Shown here piece by piece: positions 1 through 11,570 of a stretch of DNA of 64,000 bases. A program made the translations under genes and the position numbers. Below the pieces are notes generated by a model. The model had not been told where the DNA came from and made no database searches. It saw only the letters and a program-made list of their open reading frames with translations. The DNA is from Karalla daura (taxonomy: Eukaryota; Chordata; Actinopteri; Chaetodontiformes; Leiognathidae), in contig CM055191.1 of assembly GCA_029224185.1 (NCBI GenBank), forward strand, positions 19,233,760-19,297,759, in the 5' to 3' direction. Each line of letters starts with the position of its first letter. The stretch's first letter is position 1.

Positions 1-2315
1 GCTTAATTTGAATTGATCAGGAACCATGAAGACATATGTGTAATACAGTTTTTTTTTCCCTCCCTCGTGCTACAACAAAATAAACTACAAACATTTAGTA
101 AAATTAGGTAACTGGCAAAATCTTAGTTAAAAAAACATGGATTTGCTAGAAGTGAAGCTATTTTGTTTATAAATGTTGCATAAAGGTCCATTAGAAATTG
201 CCTCTCCAGATTTGAGAGGCCACTTGTGCAAAACCTGCCAAAATCATTTATAGTAGACAACACCTTTATTTATTAACCTCCCCTCATGCTTTTGTTTACT
301 GTATTTGTTTCAAGTCACTCAATGGAGGAATTTAATTATCTCTTCATGACTGATAGATTGACAGAGCAGATTTTTAATTACATTTACCTACATGAGCCAC
401 ACTACATCGTTTCAGGCACTACATATGTGAAACTTGTGCCTTGGTGACTAGGAGTGCGACACTCTGGTTGGTGTCAGCAGCAGCGTATTTGTGTTGTTTT
501 GATGGACACGCGGCAGTCTTTCATCATGGTGGGTTTATTTTGCAGTGGGAGGGTTGATGTGACAAAGTTGTCTTCAGAGAATGATGGTGTTTGACAGCAG
601 CAGGCTAACGGATGCAGGAGATCATCTCGGTCTGCCAAGCCTTTAGTTATGATGTGGTGGTGGATGAGAACTGCAGGTGTGTGTCGCCAGACCCTTCATC
701 CATCACAAGCCCGGACAAAACACAAAGAATACAGGGGATGAAATGTTTCCTCCATCTTGGTGGATGAAGGATGTGGTTTTACAAAACAAGATGCGATACC
801 TATCCATTCTGTTCTTGCACTGCACTGTAATTTTTCTTTTTTTCTTGCTCATCTTTTTTTGGAAGGGGAATGGGTCTGTTTGCTTTGCTGTGTATCCTTG
901 TGTCTTCATCTTTTGACTCGCACTGAGACGCACAATAAATCATGTTACACTTTTCATGACATGATATGGCTTCTTAATTGCTGAGATACCAGTGACCACT
1001 ATAAATATATATCTATCTACTACGTGTTTTCCTTTACACACCCTCTATGAAGAACATCTATCTCTATTTGCCTGATCACTTGGGGACATGTCTATAGCTA
1101 CAATAATAATCCACACATGAAAGATTAATAACCTATTCCCCATTATTCTGTGTGTGTATGTATGATTTAGTCGTTGACCTCTCAGGGGTTTTTTTCTGAA
1201 TATGAGAACTACCATGTCCCTGTCATTTCCTATTTCAAATCAAAGAGGTCAACATAGAAAATGTCTCAAAACCAATTTGTGTTTCAAAAAGGCCCTTGAG
1301 AAATAGTGGCTCGTGTTGATATGCACAAAGACACTTATCCTTTATCTATCTTTTCAGAGAGAAAGGGAAGGAGACAGAGGGTGAAGTGCTCCAGGAATCA
1401 GTTCTGCCTCCATGAGATATGATGCTGCTTGATTTTGATCATTGACATTTGCTTTTTCATGCATCCCGAAAAACTAGGCCTCCCTTCCATTAAGGAATTA
1501 TTCAAATGACCTTCAACAGTGCATTTTTTCCTACAGTTTTGTTGTGGGAATATGAGAACACATACTGACATCTCAATTACTTATGCAAGGCTCAGAGTAG
1601 GCCCAGTGGATGCAATCACCGTGTGTGCAATCCTCAGTCACTCCGAATCACGGAGGCTCCCGGACAGACACACATAATTCAGACAAGTCAGACAGGATTT
1701 GCATACAAAGACTAAAAACAAAAAAAAAAAAGAAAAGAAAAAAAAAGATGGCATAAATAAAAAATGCACCATCTTGAATGGGAAGAGAAGGTAGAGATCG
1801 AGAGGTGGGGGGGCACGAAGGAGAGACCAGTAAATTGTTTTTAAAAGGTCTTACATGTCATGTTGCATATGTAAAGGGGCTAGGCCAATACACAGAGCTG
1901 ATACTGGCCTTTGGCATTTCGCTTGGTGTTTTATATCTCTGAATCAAAGAAGATGCAGTTGCACTGATAAGCTCTGAATCACTATTCTTATTGCCATTCC
2001 AACCATTTAATTATGAATGCAATTAATATTTAGAAATACAGAGACAAACTGGAGAAAATCCTGCCGAATGTCTGAACAAAAATAATAAAAGCATATGGAT
2101 ACGTTAAGAAGACTTATGACCAGAACTTAATATCACAACAAACCATCATGATTACACTCTGGTCAAGCTGCAGCTAAAGCTAAAGGTCCCGAGTCTTCAA
2201 ACACCACACGCTCACACTGACCAGACACCGTTGTCCATCTTTATGCCATTAAACCTGAGGTTTGTTCTCCCCTTCCGCCCTCCTGGAAGTGACACACTGT
2301 CTCATCGTCGCGTGA
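1..2315. other. AT-rich noncoding stretch
   Basis: Open frames here are under 80 codons and overlap one another on both strands, as expected by chance. There is an A-rich run around 1718-1747 and short GT stretches near 1151. I see no splice-bounded exon, RNA gene or recognisable transposon. Confidence 0.7.
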
Positions 2316-2410
2316 TGGGTGGGGGGGGGGGGTGGCAGAGGAGTGGGTGAAGGGGTAGAGGGGCTGGGGTGGTTGAGGGCAGGCAGAGAGGTGGGGTGGG
2401 GTGCATGAGA
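2316..2410 (+). repeat. G-rich tract with 12-G run
   Basis: A run of 12 G at 2321-2332 is followed by many GGG/GGGG groups separated by short spacers up to about 2402. Four or more G-runs on one strand could form G-quadruplexes. It adjoins a CpG-retaining block. It may simply be decayed simple sequence. Confidence 0.6.
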
Positions 2411-2570
2411 GGCTAACCCGGCATCACGTCATTAGCGTTGTGCTGCGGAGATGCAGGGGCACCCTGACACATGTCACGGACAGCCAGCCGAGAGCCCACG
2501 TATGAAGCTGACACGCTGCGCATAATTTATCCCGTGACACGATCTGCATGCCGAGTTGTTGATCTGTTGT
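2405..2570. promoter_or_regulatory. Candidate conserved noncoding block
   Basis: This stretch is non-repetitive and keeps about ten CpGs in roughly 160 bases, in a window where CpG is otherwise sparse. It contains ATTAGCG and ATAATTTAT cores. There is no open exon with splice sites. A regulatory role is inferred from composition only. Confidence 0.3.
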
Positions 2571-2672
2571 GTTTGGTTTGGACATGGGCGCTCTGGCAGG
2601 CTAAGACAGAGGGGGGGCTTATTATGCAGGTGGGGGGGCAGGACGAGGAGAGCGAGGGCGAAGAGGTGGCAG

Positions 2673-2949
2673 GGTGTGTGTCTGTGTGCGTGTGTATGTG
2701 TGTATGTAGACACGTATTACCTATGTTGTGGGGACATAAATATATTTACACAATAACATTGTGGGCCCTCACCTTTTTGTGTGAAGTCACCCTAATGTGC
2801 GGTAAAACATGAAATCTTAGGGTTAAAGGCTTTAAAAGGTTGGGTAGAGAGGGCAAGGGTGTGTTAAGGGTTAGGCTGTGTCACCAAGTATGCGAGTCAC
2901 CGTAATGTCCTCACAAATGATGGAAATACAACTGTGTGTGTGTGTGTGT
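2673..2949 (+). mobile_element. Microsatellite-flanked dispersed fish repeat
   Basis: A GT tract (2673-2707) and a second GT tract (2932-2949) bracket about 225 bases. The inner sequence begins with 'cacgtattacctatgttgtg' and contains 'gggttaaagg' and 'aagggttaggctg'. It ends with 'gtaatgtcctcacaaatga' then 'ggaaatacaactgtgtg'. From memory this matches a repeat family found across teleosts, in which a 'gtggggacat...tgtcctcaca' core lies between GT tracts. No coding capacity is present. The mechanism of spread is unknown to me. Confidence 0.55.
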
Positions 2950-3555
2950 CTTCCATCAGTGGTGGAAGGCAAACGCTGAGGAGGCGACACATTTGTCATG
3001 TCCACTGAGGAGCTACATATACATAAACAAGTGCATTCAAATTCAGCAACTCAAGCACACACACACACGCACATGCACATTCATGCTTTGGTGATATGCG
3101 TGTTGAGTCACAGTGAAATCACAGTTATAATCTTGTCCTTTAAGACATCTGTTCATGAGGGAAAATGACTAATATTGTTGAGATGACCCCCTGTCATTCC
3201 ATCGGAGATTGTTTTCCAAACCCCAGTTCCAGTGCTGTTAAAGCGCTGCTGACACTACATCTCATCAGCTTTGCATAGTTTTTGCTCCGGTGACTCAATA
3301 AAGCATTAATTAGATTAATATGTTGACGTGTTTGTCTCTGTGTGTGCGTGTGCCTTGGAGCTTTGTTATAAATCAGTAAATACCTCAGATTGAATTGATA
3401 TGGCTGAAAAGGCACATTGACCTGGTAAATGTGTGAGCGTGTGTCCTGCATATGAACATTTACAACAAATTATCAGTGATATTGAGGTTATTCGTTGGCG
3501 TTAATTGTCATGGTATGGAGTGTGTATGCATGTGTCTTTGGGAAGTGTTCATTAG
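2950..3555. repeat. Noncoding stretch with short CA tract
   Basis: An imperfect CA tract lies at 3055-3081 ('cacacacacacacgcacatg'). The rest is single-copy-looking noncoding sequence with short interrupted GT stretches near 3335-3350 and 3520. I see no gene. Confidence 0.6.
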
Positions 3556-3574
3556 CCATCAAGTACTCCTACAA

Positions 3575-3870
3575 CACCCCCCCCTTCTGGCTCGTTTACA
3601 TGAATTATGCATATAACCAGTCTTAGAGGAGCCCCTCCCTCATCACACCCTTAAGCCCTGCCGTTGCCGCGGTAACCAAAATTAGACATGACTGTGAGGT
3701 ACAGTATGGGCCCTCGGGGCCTTTTTCTGGACAGGCCTCATCCTGAGCAGACATGGATGAGGATGTGGAGGTCCTGTGGGCCTGTAGGTCACCTGTCCAC
3801 TGATATTACTCTGCTGATGCTGCAGCCTGATGGGAAATATTAATCTCACTTCAGCTCAGTCCGTTGCCAT
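3575..3870. promoter_or_regulatory. Candidate conserved noncoding block
   Basis: This is even-composition, non-repetitive sequence with 'gtttacatgaattatgcat', 'gccgcggtaaccaaaatta' and several AT-rich homeodomain-like cores. No exon is apparent. The call rests on texture and motif content and would need alignment to other fish. Confidence 0.3.
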
Positions 3871-3904
3871 AAACCTTAAAGCTGGAGAGACACTGTACAG
3901 ATTT

Positions 3905-6900
3905 GCCTGACCATTCGCCGACTGACATGCACCCAACGTGTGTTTAACATCCTGAACGACCAACAATCCAGCTCACAGATGATCTGATCGATTTCTCCCA
4001 CGTCTGAAATTAGGTGGTGGGTTGTCACTAGGTTTGTGTAGTTTCATGGGCCGATTTGCCTTAATGGCAGCTGGAAAACGATGTGTCAAATGTAGTGAGG
4101 TGGTTGTAATCCCTGGAGTATCTTAACACATAACACTTAATACATAGTCTTGAGATTGAACTTCTCCACAGGACATACAGACAACACTTGTCTCTCTTTT
4201 CACTGTTTCTCCCTCTTCTCTTACAATAGAATCACACTCAGTGATGTTTCCCCTTTTCTCTTTTTGTCAGTGCTGATGATGCAACCATCAATACGGAGTA
4301 AACTTTATTGCAGTTGTCACTGGACATAATTGACCAGGCAGTCAAAGCTTTTGTCCTGTCGTCTGCTGCAGATATTCTGATGGATATGAATTGAAATGAT
4401 TATTTTCTCCAAACAAACACAAAACATTGATTGGTGCCAATTACAGCTGAATAGAGCTTGCACCACCACTGCATGCCTGTTCATAAAAGGTGTTGAGCAC
4501 TGGTCAGTTGTAAGAAGCCAATTTTTGTCAGGAGCATAGACTTGGGAAAAAGATATAAAATGTGGTGTCTGAACATGAATTTAATCGAAGGAATCCCTTA
4601 TCATGCATGGATGCTGTACATAAGAGCACTAGTAACATGGCATCAATCGCATTGTCAAGCATCAAGATCATGTCTTGTGGGGTTGTGTAGAGGTTCAGAC
4701 AGCAGGCATTTTTGGACTTAAAATGGCCTTTCAGCACATTAGTGATTTCATTTGCAAAAGCAAATTTACTTCGTCCTGACATAAGATTTTCATTTTAATG
4801 GCACGTAGCTTTGTAAAATGTATCATTGGCTGTGAATGTGGCCAAGACTGTTGCATACTGTAGATAGTCCATATTTGGCAGAGCAATGCTCCAAGAAGTT
4901 CTGGTGAATTGAAATAAAATTGTGAAGATTCAGATCAGATGTATGGCCACAGAAATGATTCCAATGTGTTGTGTGGGAGTTTTTCAAAAGTCTCAAAAAA
5001 GCTGCAATGAAAACTGGAGAGTTTAAGTGCCCTGTAAATTTCTAAATGCTGTTTCTAAGACTTATATAAAATGAGTGTATCCCAGAGGATTTGGGCCCTT
5101 GGGACATGCATCATACTTTGATTTCTTTCTGTACAGACTCTCAGTGTGTTTCACTGGATGAAGTTTCCCTGTGTTCCTCTACTCAAGTCAATCCATCCTG
5201 GCAACCCCAAATTAACAGGAATTTTTTTGTAGTTTGTAGTTTGGTAAGAAGACTGTTGTAAGACATCTAGAAATGCTGTTTTGTTGCTGAGATCTGTAAA
5301 TAGCGGTTATATGGCCGATATGTGGCAGATACACATACTTTAATTTGTATATAAAATAATCAAAACAAAAAGAAACACAGGAAGTGTTTCAAGTAATAAC
5401 GGAAAACCCATGTCTGCAACCGTCATATATAATTGTTTTAGCTTTGGACCCTCAATTGGCCCCAAAACCTGGTTTTGTGGACCCCAGACTACTGTGTTAT
5501 CAGTTTTAATAAACAAAAGTGAAATTAAAAGAGAACGGAGCAGACTGCCATTGTAGGCAGCTTGCATGTAATCATGCCGTTGTTATTTCGAGCCTGTTAA
5601 TTTCACAGCGCCAGTTGGAGTTGTCCATCTGTTTATTAAAGGTTAACTGCCTCCACACTTATGAAGCGTACGTTTCTCACGATTTTCAGAGTTTACAACG
5701 CACAGTGGATCGCCTCTGATACATCTAAAAAGTTTATCTTGTGCTCAGATAGAAGACCAAACGACAGGTTTTGTCACAGTGTGTCTGGTAAAAATAACCA
5801 AGAAGAACTCCACTTGTGCTTGCAAAGGAATTAAAGCCAAGGAATAAGAGGTTAGAAAGTTGCAGATACAAAGACACGAAGAACATTTTCTGTCGAGTTG
5901 TTCATTTGTTTATTCAGTTAAAAACCTGGTTTTGAAATCATACATTACTGTTTATCTTTTTTTTCATATTGCTTCCCTCAAGGAAGATTCTGTAGATGAG
6001 TGAAAGCTTTGGTGACTGTGGAGACTACAGATGGGCAGACAGTCCAGTTAATGGCCATGCATCACTGTAGTGATAGGGGGGGAGAAAGCCACAGCTTCGG
6101 GGTATTGGTTTAATGGATAGCTTGTCACTTCACCAAGATCATTTTACTTCACCCAATGTATGTGATGATTTCACACAAGCTCTGTGCTTCACAAGTATGC
6201 CAAGGCACCTTATTTGGGTTTATTAGCTATTAGAGAAGCTTATTTGGAGAAATTGTTTTTTTCCTGCATCATATATTCCGCTTATGTATGTTTTTCCATG
6301 TATGAAAATGCTAATAACCCCAAATGTTAAGAGGATTTTTCCAGAGCTGTGTCCACAGTAGCCCAGCAAAGCTTTGTTTTGATAGAGAATCAAATAATCT
6401 CTCTGTTTAAACCACTTGGCTTAAGACAAGCTTTGACAAAGTCCTACCCCATACCAAATTTCCGATCAGAGAATAAAATGCTGCTTCACATGGCACTTGT
6501 TGATTATGTCAAAACCTGCTTAACTATTATGCTGATGCAGTAAATAGTCTCTGGACTCTCACACTCTAAAGTGACTACGTAAACACCTCGGATCTGACCC
6601 ATGGCAAAATTGTAAAAATGTGTTTTTACTGACTTGGAGTTTAAAAGAAGGGCTGGTTGTCATGGTGACTTTTTCCACCCCACGGAGTCTGTGAATTCTG
6701 CTTCCTGTTCCTGTACAGCGCATTCAAACGACACCATGTGACTGCGCTAGCGACACATTTTCTCTATGACTAGCCCCACCCAGCTTTCGACATTGGCACC
6801 CAGTGCCCCTCCACCCTACCCCCACCCTCCGCACCCTACCCCACCCCACCCCACCTCACCACCCTGCCTCTCCTTTGTTAAGCCAAGCTCGGAGTGCCAT

Positions 6901-7030
6901 AGACACAGATGAAGGCGTCTAGAAAACACATGCCAAAAAGGCCCCCCTGCCACTCTCACTCTTGCACAGCGACAATGATAGGCTGTCATCACACAGCGAT
7001 CAGCACTGTCACCCACAACATTGCCACGCG
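3905..7030. other. Long noncoding stretch, nothing recognised
   Basis: AT-rich sequence with only short, unsupported open frames. At 6781-6870 the plus strand is C-rich with repeated 'ccaccc' and 'ccccaccc' groups, so the minus strand has G-run clusters. I recognise no transposon, RNA gene or exon. Confidence 0.6.
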
Positions 7031-7108
7031 CAAACACACACACACGTATACAATGTGCAGGCATGCACAAACACACACACACAGGCGTACACACACACAC
7101 ATACACAG
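7031..7108 (+). repeat. (CA)n microsatellite, imperfect
   Basis: Three CA segments are interrupted by 'cgtatacaatgtgcaggcat' and 'ggcgt'. The open frames across it on both strands are repeat-driven (His/Thr or Cys/Val alternation) and are not genes. Confidence 0.85.
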
Positions 7109-7109
7109 G

Positions 7110-8500
7110 ACCCACGGCTGTGAAAATCCGCACCAGCCTCGACAACACTGACAACCAAGTCACTGCTGTCACTTCAGTTATTTTTACACTGGGGCCTGAC
7201 AACACATCAAAAATCCCTCTCGCTATGGGAACAACATGAGACCACTGCATCAAGCCCATTAGACGCCACGTGTCACATCAAATATCTAATTATCTGCTAT
7301 TCAATATTCCCAATTAAGTTAGAGATGTTCACCGTGCACACTCGCACAATAATCTTTCCGCAGTGGTGTGTACGCCGAGCCAGATGACGAAGCTGGACTT
7401 GGAGGAAGAAGACAAGGAAGGAAAAGAAGAGGACGAGAAGACACAGCTGCACGGCTGTTTTGGTGACAGTGAGGAGGCTGAAGAGCGGGGCTGGAGAGAG
7501 TGATTGCTTGCTGTGGCTCAGTCCTGTTTACCTGGGAGAGGATTTGACCAGAAACAAAGACCAAGAGAGACACAGAGTGCGCCACTTATTTCAGTATCTT
7601 TCTGTCCACACTGGTGCACAAAGAGTTAACTTTCTTGGCCCTGGGTACTGTCAGCAAGCAGAAGGCAGCTATGTGATGAGTCTGATTGGCGGCCGATGGC
7701 GGTGAGATCAGTGGCAGGGCTGTGCGATGGATGCCATCTTGGCCGGCTTGTGATGTGCAGTTTGTCGCTCGGGCTTCACTAGGAAGGAAAGCCTTGAAAA
7801 TACTGCTGGCTGTCACTCAAAGAGAAATGTGGTGTAGCTCCAAAAATACCCTTCACCAAATACCTTTTTGTTTGCTATCTCTCCTTTTCATGGCCACCGG
7901 TGATGCACTGTGTTCCAGTTGTAGCATAAATAAAAAAGGTGAGCATTGCTGGTGACTGTGAGAGGGATAATGATGATGATTTTTCCTCTGAAAAGACCTC
8001 AGTTTTGTTTTGCTCACAATACAGCCCACTGTTAAATAATTATTTCCGCAAAAAGCAAGGAGTTGTCCTAAGTTCAAAGTTTTCTTTACTGTCCTGTTTT
8101 GCTTATCTGAAAAAGAAAAAGAAAACTTTTGCCACCAACATACATACATTTCCTCATGGAGTATCTTGATAACATGACTGGTTAATTGTCTATTTAAAAT
8201 TGTGTATTTAAAAAAAAAACTAATTTCAGTAGGGTTACAGAGTTTGGTTGTGCTGATGCTAAAAAAATGGTTGGGGGGGCCTTTTGTCAAGAAAATTTCA
8301 ATAGAAACATTCTTCATAATTTTAAGTAGACAAATGGTCATTTTTGCTGCCTACAGATTAAACATTCTCAAATCCATCATGACATATGTCAGGTTTATGA
8401 AATTGTTTTAATGAAAAATACTATTTTTTTTAATGTCATGAATGGGTGTAGATTAGCCTAAATGCTGTGATCAGATGTCCATGCAATCCACCAGTGAGCA
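7110..8500. other. Noncoding stretch, nothing firm
   Basis: A purine-rich run lies at 7386-7445 (GAAG/AGGA units). A donor-like AAG|GTGAGC occurs at 7936-7944 after a short open frame, but no matching acceptor or known protein lies upstream. Short A-rich and T-rich runs occur around 8110-8220. I call no gene. Confidence 0.55.
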
Positions 8501-8559
8501 GACTCCCCACCCTTCAGGGAAAACCTCCCCCCCTCCACACCCTCCCGACTCCCTCACCC

Positions 8560-8695
8560 CAGTTTTCCCCATTAGCCTCTTGTTTGCCATGACAGAGTGG
8601 GATTAAACACTGTGTAAAATGTTACACTTCTAAGCGGCTCCCGTTTTACATTTAGTGACAAAACAGCCAAATTAAGCTTTTGCCCCACGCAGCCC
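8560..8695. promoter_or_regulatory. Candidate conserved noncoding block
   Basis: Between two C-rich flanks lies smooth, single-copy-looking sequence with 'gggattaaac', 'aaaatgttacacttctaag' and 'gccaaattaagcttttg'. The motif texture resembles fish regulatory elements. This is a weak call without alignment. Confidence 0.25.
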
Positions 8696-9447
8696 TGCCC
8701 TCCCCCTCCCCTCCGTTCCTCCATCCCCCACCTTGTATGTTTGTTGCCTGGAGTGAGGATCGCTGGCCTCATCGCGGATAGTCAGAGGAGGACGGCAGGG
8801 TCAGCTTTGCCTGCAGGCACAGGGCCCCTCTGAGCTACAGCGGCGCTCATTTCAACCATCAGCCAACATGTACACCAACAGAGGCCCCGGCTCTATCTGC
8901 TGACCAGGAAGTAACACAACGTCACAACATCAGCAAGCCAAAGCAGACAAATGGAGACAGGGATCAACGGCTGGCCAAATGAAAGAGGCTACGTTTCCAT
9001 TGACGTAAGACTGTATGTAAAGTAGACGTGCCTGGCAATTTTTGAATATTTCTTAACACTTGAAGAGGTGCTCATTTAAGCGGCATTGGGGGATATAGCT
9101 ATGTGCCTGCTGCCACTGTTGGTGCACACCACATCTGCCAGTGAATGTGCAACAGAATAGAAGCAGACTGGCAATTCATGTTTTGCGACTGCATTCAAAA
9201 CTGCTTTCATTTTGTGTGTTAATATGAAAATCATAATTGTGTCACATCCATGTTTTTCTCTGCTATTAAATGATCAGTCGCTACTGTATTTTATGTGTAT
9301 AACCAGCACAATAGCACAGTGTGGAGTTCACACAAGCTTGATGCGTCAGTATGCTAAGGCAACTTCTGTCAACTTCTGTTTTTTTTTTCGTTTTTTTTAG
9401 CGATTAGCTGATTTTTCCACATTATATGTGCGTTTGTGTTACTTTGG
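8696..9447. other. Noncoding stretch with possible MITE remnant
   Basis: From about 8990 the sequence runs 'acgtttccattgacgtaag' and continues to 'gttttgcgactgcattc' near 9181. This recalls fish inverted-repeat DNA elements that begin with 'gtttccat', but I cannot find the matching far end. T-rich runs lie at 9377-9400. Confidence 0.25.
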
Positions 9448-9608
9448 TTTCCTCCCACAGTCCTGAAACATGCATTAAGGTTGACTGGACTAGACTGGAC
9501 TAGATCAGGGCCTGCTCTCCACTTTCACAAAATGTGCTCTAGGATGAGCTCCAGCAGACTGCTCTGAGACTGTTCAGGAACAAAGTGGGTAAAATAATAG
9601 ATCAGATT
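9448..9608 (+). mobile_element. SINE-like fish repeat, 3' part
   Basis: It begins at the diagnostic module 'tttcctcccacagtcc', then 'tgaaacatgcattaaggttg', a tandem 'actggactag' pair and 'aggatgagctccagcagac'. It ends in an AT-rich 'aaaataatagatcag' tail. It matches the 3' half of the copies at 19914 and 29320 in order. The tRNA-like 5' half is missing or too decayed to recognise. Confidence 0.55.
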
Positions 9609-10090
9609 GCAAAAATATTTTATTTTATTTTATTTTTTCACATTGTTGCTCCAAGTGCTGAACGAGTCAGAGGTGTTGATTGGTGTGTACCAGAGTCTGA
9701 GACCCGGATACAAACAACAAAGCATCCTATCGATTGAACAAAGAAAAAGTGAGCAAGAGGCTTTGTGTTGCGCAAGCTCGTAACTCGATCATTAGTCATG
9801 ACTCTTGTACGGCTGCAACATGCAGCTATAACAGAAAACAAAGAAATGGAAAGCATTTTCTTAAAACTATTCAGTTGCTCAGAATTATTACTAGTAAAGA
9901 TTTCACATTCGTGTATGTTTTCATAGTTAATTAAATCACTTGATGACAATCATTTGACATTTACAAAAAAAAATACCACTAATTTATATTTTCACCTTTC
10001 ATAACCCACCCTCCATCTGTTGGCCACAGAAATTGCATTCCCAGTGTTTTGATTGTAATTTCTTTTTTTTTGTTATTTTTTGTTATTTTT
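9609..10090. other. AT-rich noncoding stretch
   Basis: It holds repeated 'attttattttattttatttt' near 9617 and 'ttgttattttttgttatttt' at 10069-10090. Short open frames on both strands are unsupported. I see no recognisable gene. Confidence 0.6.
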
Positions 10091-10094
10091 TGTG

Positions 10095-10365
10095 GCAGAC
10101 TATAGAAACCAGATGAAGGGCACAGCTATATGACTTTGGTCCTTAATGAGGCCTGTTCTGGCTTTTTAAAAACTAAGACAAGGTCCTTATCAGATGCCTT
10201 CTCCCTTGGGATTGTCACCCTTTGCGGAGTACGTTTCCACGTAAGAGAGATTTCCCTGACACAAAGGCATCTCTCGTCTATCTGCAAAGCTTCTTGAAGT
10301 GTTTATCCACCAGAACTGACAGAGAGCTGACTTTAATTAGCACCATCTCCCTTTTTACCACCCCT
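10095..10365. promoter_or_regulatory. Candidate conserved noncoding block
   Basis: Non-repetitive sequence with 'ggtccttaatgaggcc', 'cacaaaggcatctctcgtc' and 'actttaattagcaccatc' (TAATTA at 10334). CpGs are spread through it. There is no open exon. An enhancer-like role is inferred from texture only. Confidence 0.4.
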
Positions 10366-10429
10366 CCACACTCCCCACTCTCCACGCCACCAACTCCCCC
10401 CCAACTCCCTCCCTCGTCAGATTGCATAA

Positions 10430-10600
10430 CTTCGAACTGAACCGTATATTAGGTTTTATTCACTGATGTTTTTGAAGGACCAGTTCATAGAGAGAGGGAG
10501 AGTGAGACGGCTGCTCTCCTCATTTATGGCACATAATTAAAACTAAATGACAATTCCACTCTCCTATTTAATTAACCACTTTAGATAAAGCAAACACGCA
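10430..10600. promoter_or_regulatory. Candidate conserved noncoding block, AT-rich
   Basis: Contains 'cacataattaaaactaaatg' and 'ctatttaattaaccac', two clustered homeodomain-type cores within 60 bases, separated from the block upstream by a C-rich stretch. It is likely part of the same regulatory cluster. Confidence 0.35.
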
Positions 10601-10635
10601 TACAGTATGGTACAGACCGGCATATGCACATCCCA

Positions 10636-10726
10636 TACACACACACACTCACATAATTGTGTGCACGCACACATGCCACATACTGTAGAGACGACAGACA
10701 CACATACACACACATACACACACAGA
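10636..10726 (+). repeat. (CA)n microsatellite, two segments
   Basis: CA segments at 10636-10652 and 10696-10726 are separated by mixed sequence. The open frame through them is repeat-driven (Thr-His runs). Confidence 0.8.
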
Positions 10727-10909
10727 GCATCGCACAGAAGCAGGTCACACCCCCCAAGTCTTATTAAACCCCATAATATTTCAATCTGGGGCTTTACTGA
10801 CTTTGATAATGTTGGAGAGGGAAAGCTGCCCCTCCCTCAGTGCTTCTTTTTGGGGGGAGGGCGTGTCAGTCAACTTGACACCCTGTAAATACTCTCTCAA
10901 GCTCCTGTT

Positions 10910-11570
10910 TCAGTTATTCCCCCCTCTGTCCAATCGTTTGTGAGTTTTCTCAGTGTTAATGATGAAGGGTTTAATTCATCATAACAGTATTCGCACAACC
11001 TCTAATTAGCAGCAACACTCGTACAACAATGCCAGCGTTATCTCCTCATGCAAATGAGCTCTCAGTCTGTTGCGTTTGCTAATTTTATGAAACGGCAGGG
11101 CGATAACTACGCAGCCTGTGCTAATCTTCCCTGCGTTTAACCCTGGTTTTCTTTTTAATCCGCCATCCATAACAAACAAACAACAAACAATAATCCTATT
11201 ATCGGCTTGATGGTTCTTCTTCTTTTGACTTATTTTCCTCTAATTTAATCTCAATTATGGGCAGAGAAAAACATTGACAGACATGCACTTTCTCTGCACA
11301 GTAAGATTTTTACTCCAGATGAGCTCAGATGAGCTCATTGAGCTCATCAATACAAGTCCCCTGATAGAGGCCTGATGATAACATCCATATAATATTATGT
11401 CACAGAAAAAGCCTGGGTAAATTATAAGCCATGCTGTGCCCTACACCATTGTGGGATATAATGGATAAAATTCAATTAGCACCAGGCTGAGGTGTATTAA
11501 GGGATATAATGTGTATGCATTAAACACTAATATTCCAAAATGAGTTTTGGGTGTGTGATCAAAGTGAGAC
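10910..11570. promoter_or_regulatory. Long candidate conserved noncoding block
   Basis: About 660 bases with almost no simple repeats. It contains an octamer ATGCAAAT at 11048-11055, TAATTAG at 11003-11009, 'gtttaattcatcataac' and 'aaattcaattagcaccagg', plus retained CpGs in 'aacggcagggcgataactac'. It ends with the GATGAGCTCA repeat and palindrome (11318-11348) and an AT-rich part up to 11570. No protein frame is open across it. This fits a developmental enhancer cluster. That role is inferred, not aligned. Confidence 0.45.
11318..11348. repeat. Direct repeat plus palindrome GATGAGCTCA
   Basis: GATGAGCTCA occurs twice in tandem (11318-11327 and 11328-11337). After one base, its exact reverse complement TGAGCTCATC follows (11339-11348). 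The second and third copies make a 21-base palindrome with a one-base centre. Confidence 0.9.

Noticed and set aside
7925..7950. AAG|GTGAGC donor-like site
   Set aside because: No acceptor or recognisable exon upstream. The preceding frame is short and AT-rich.
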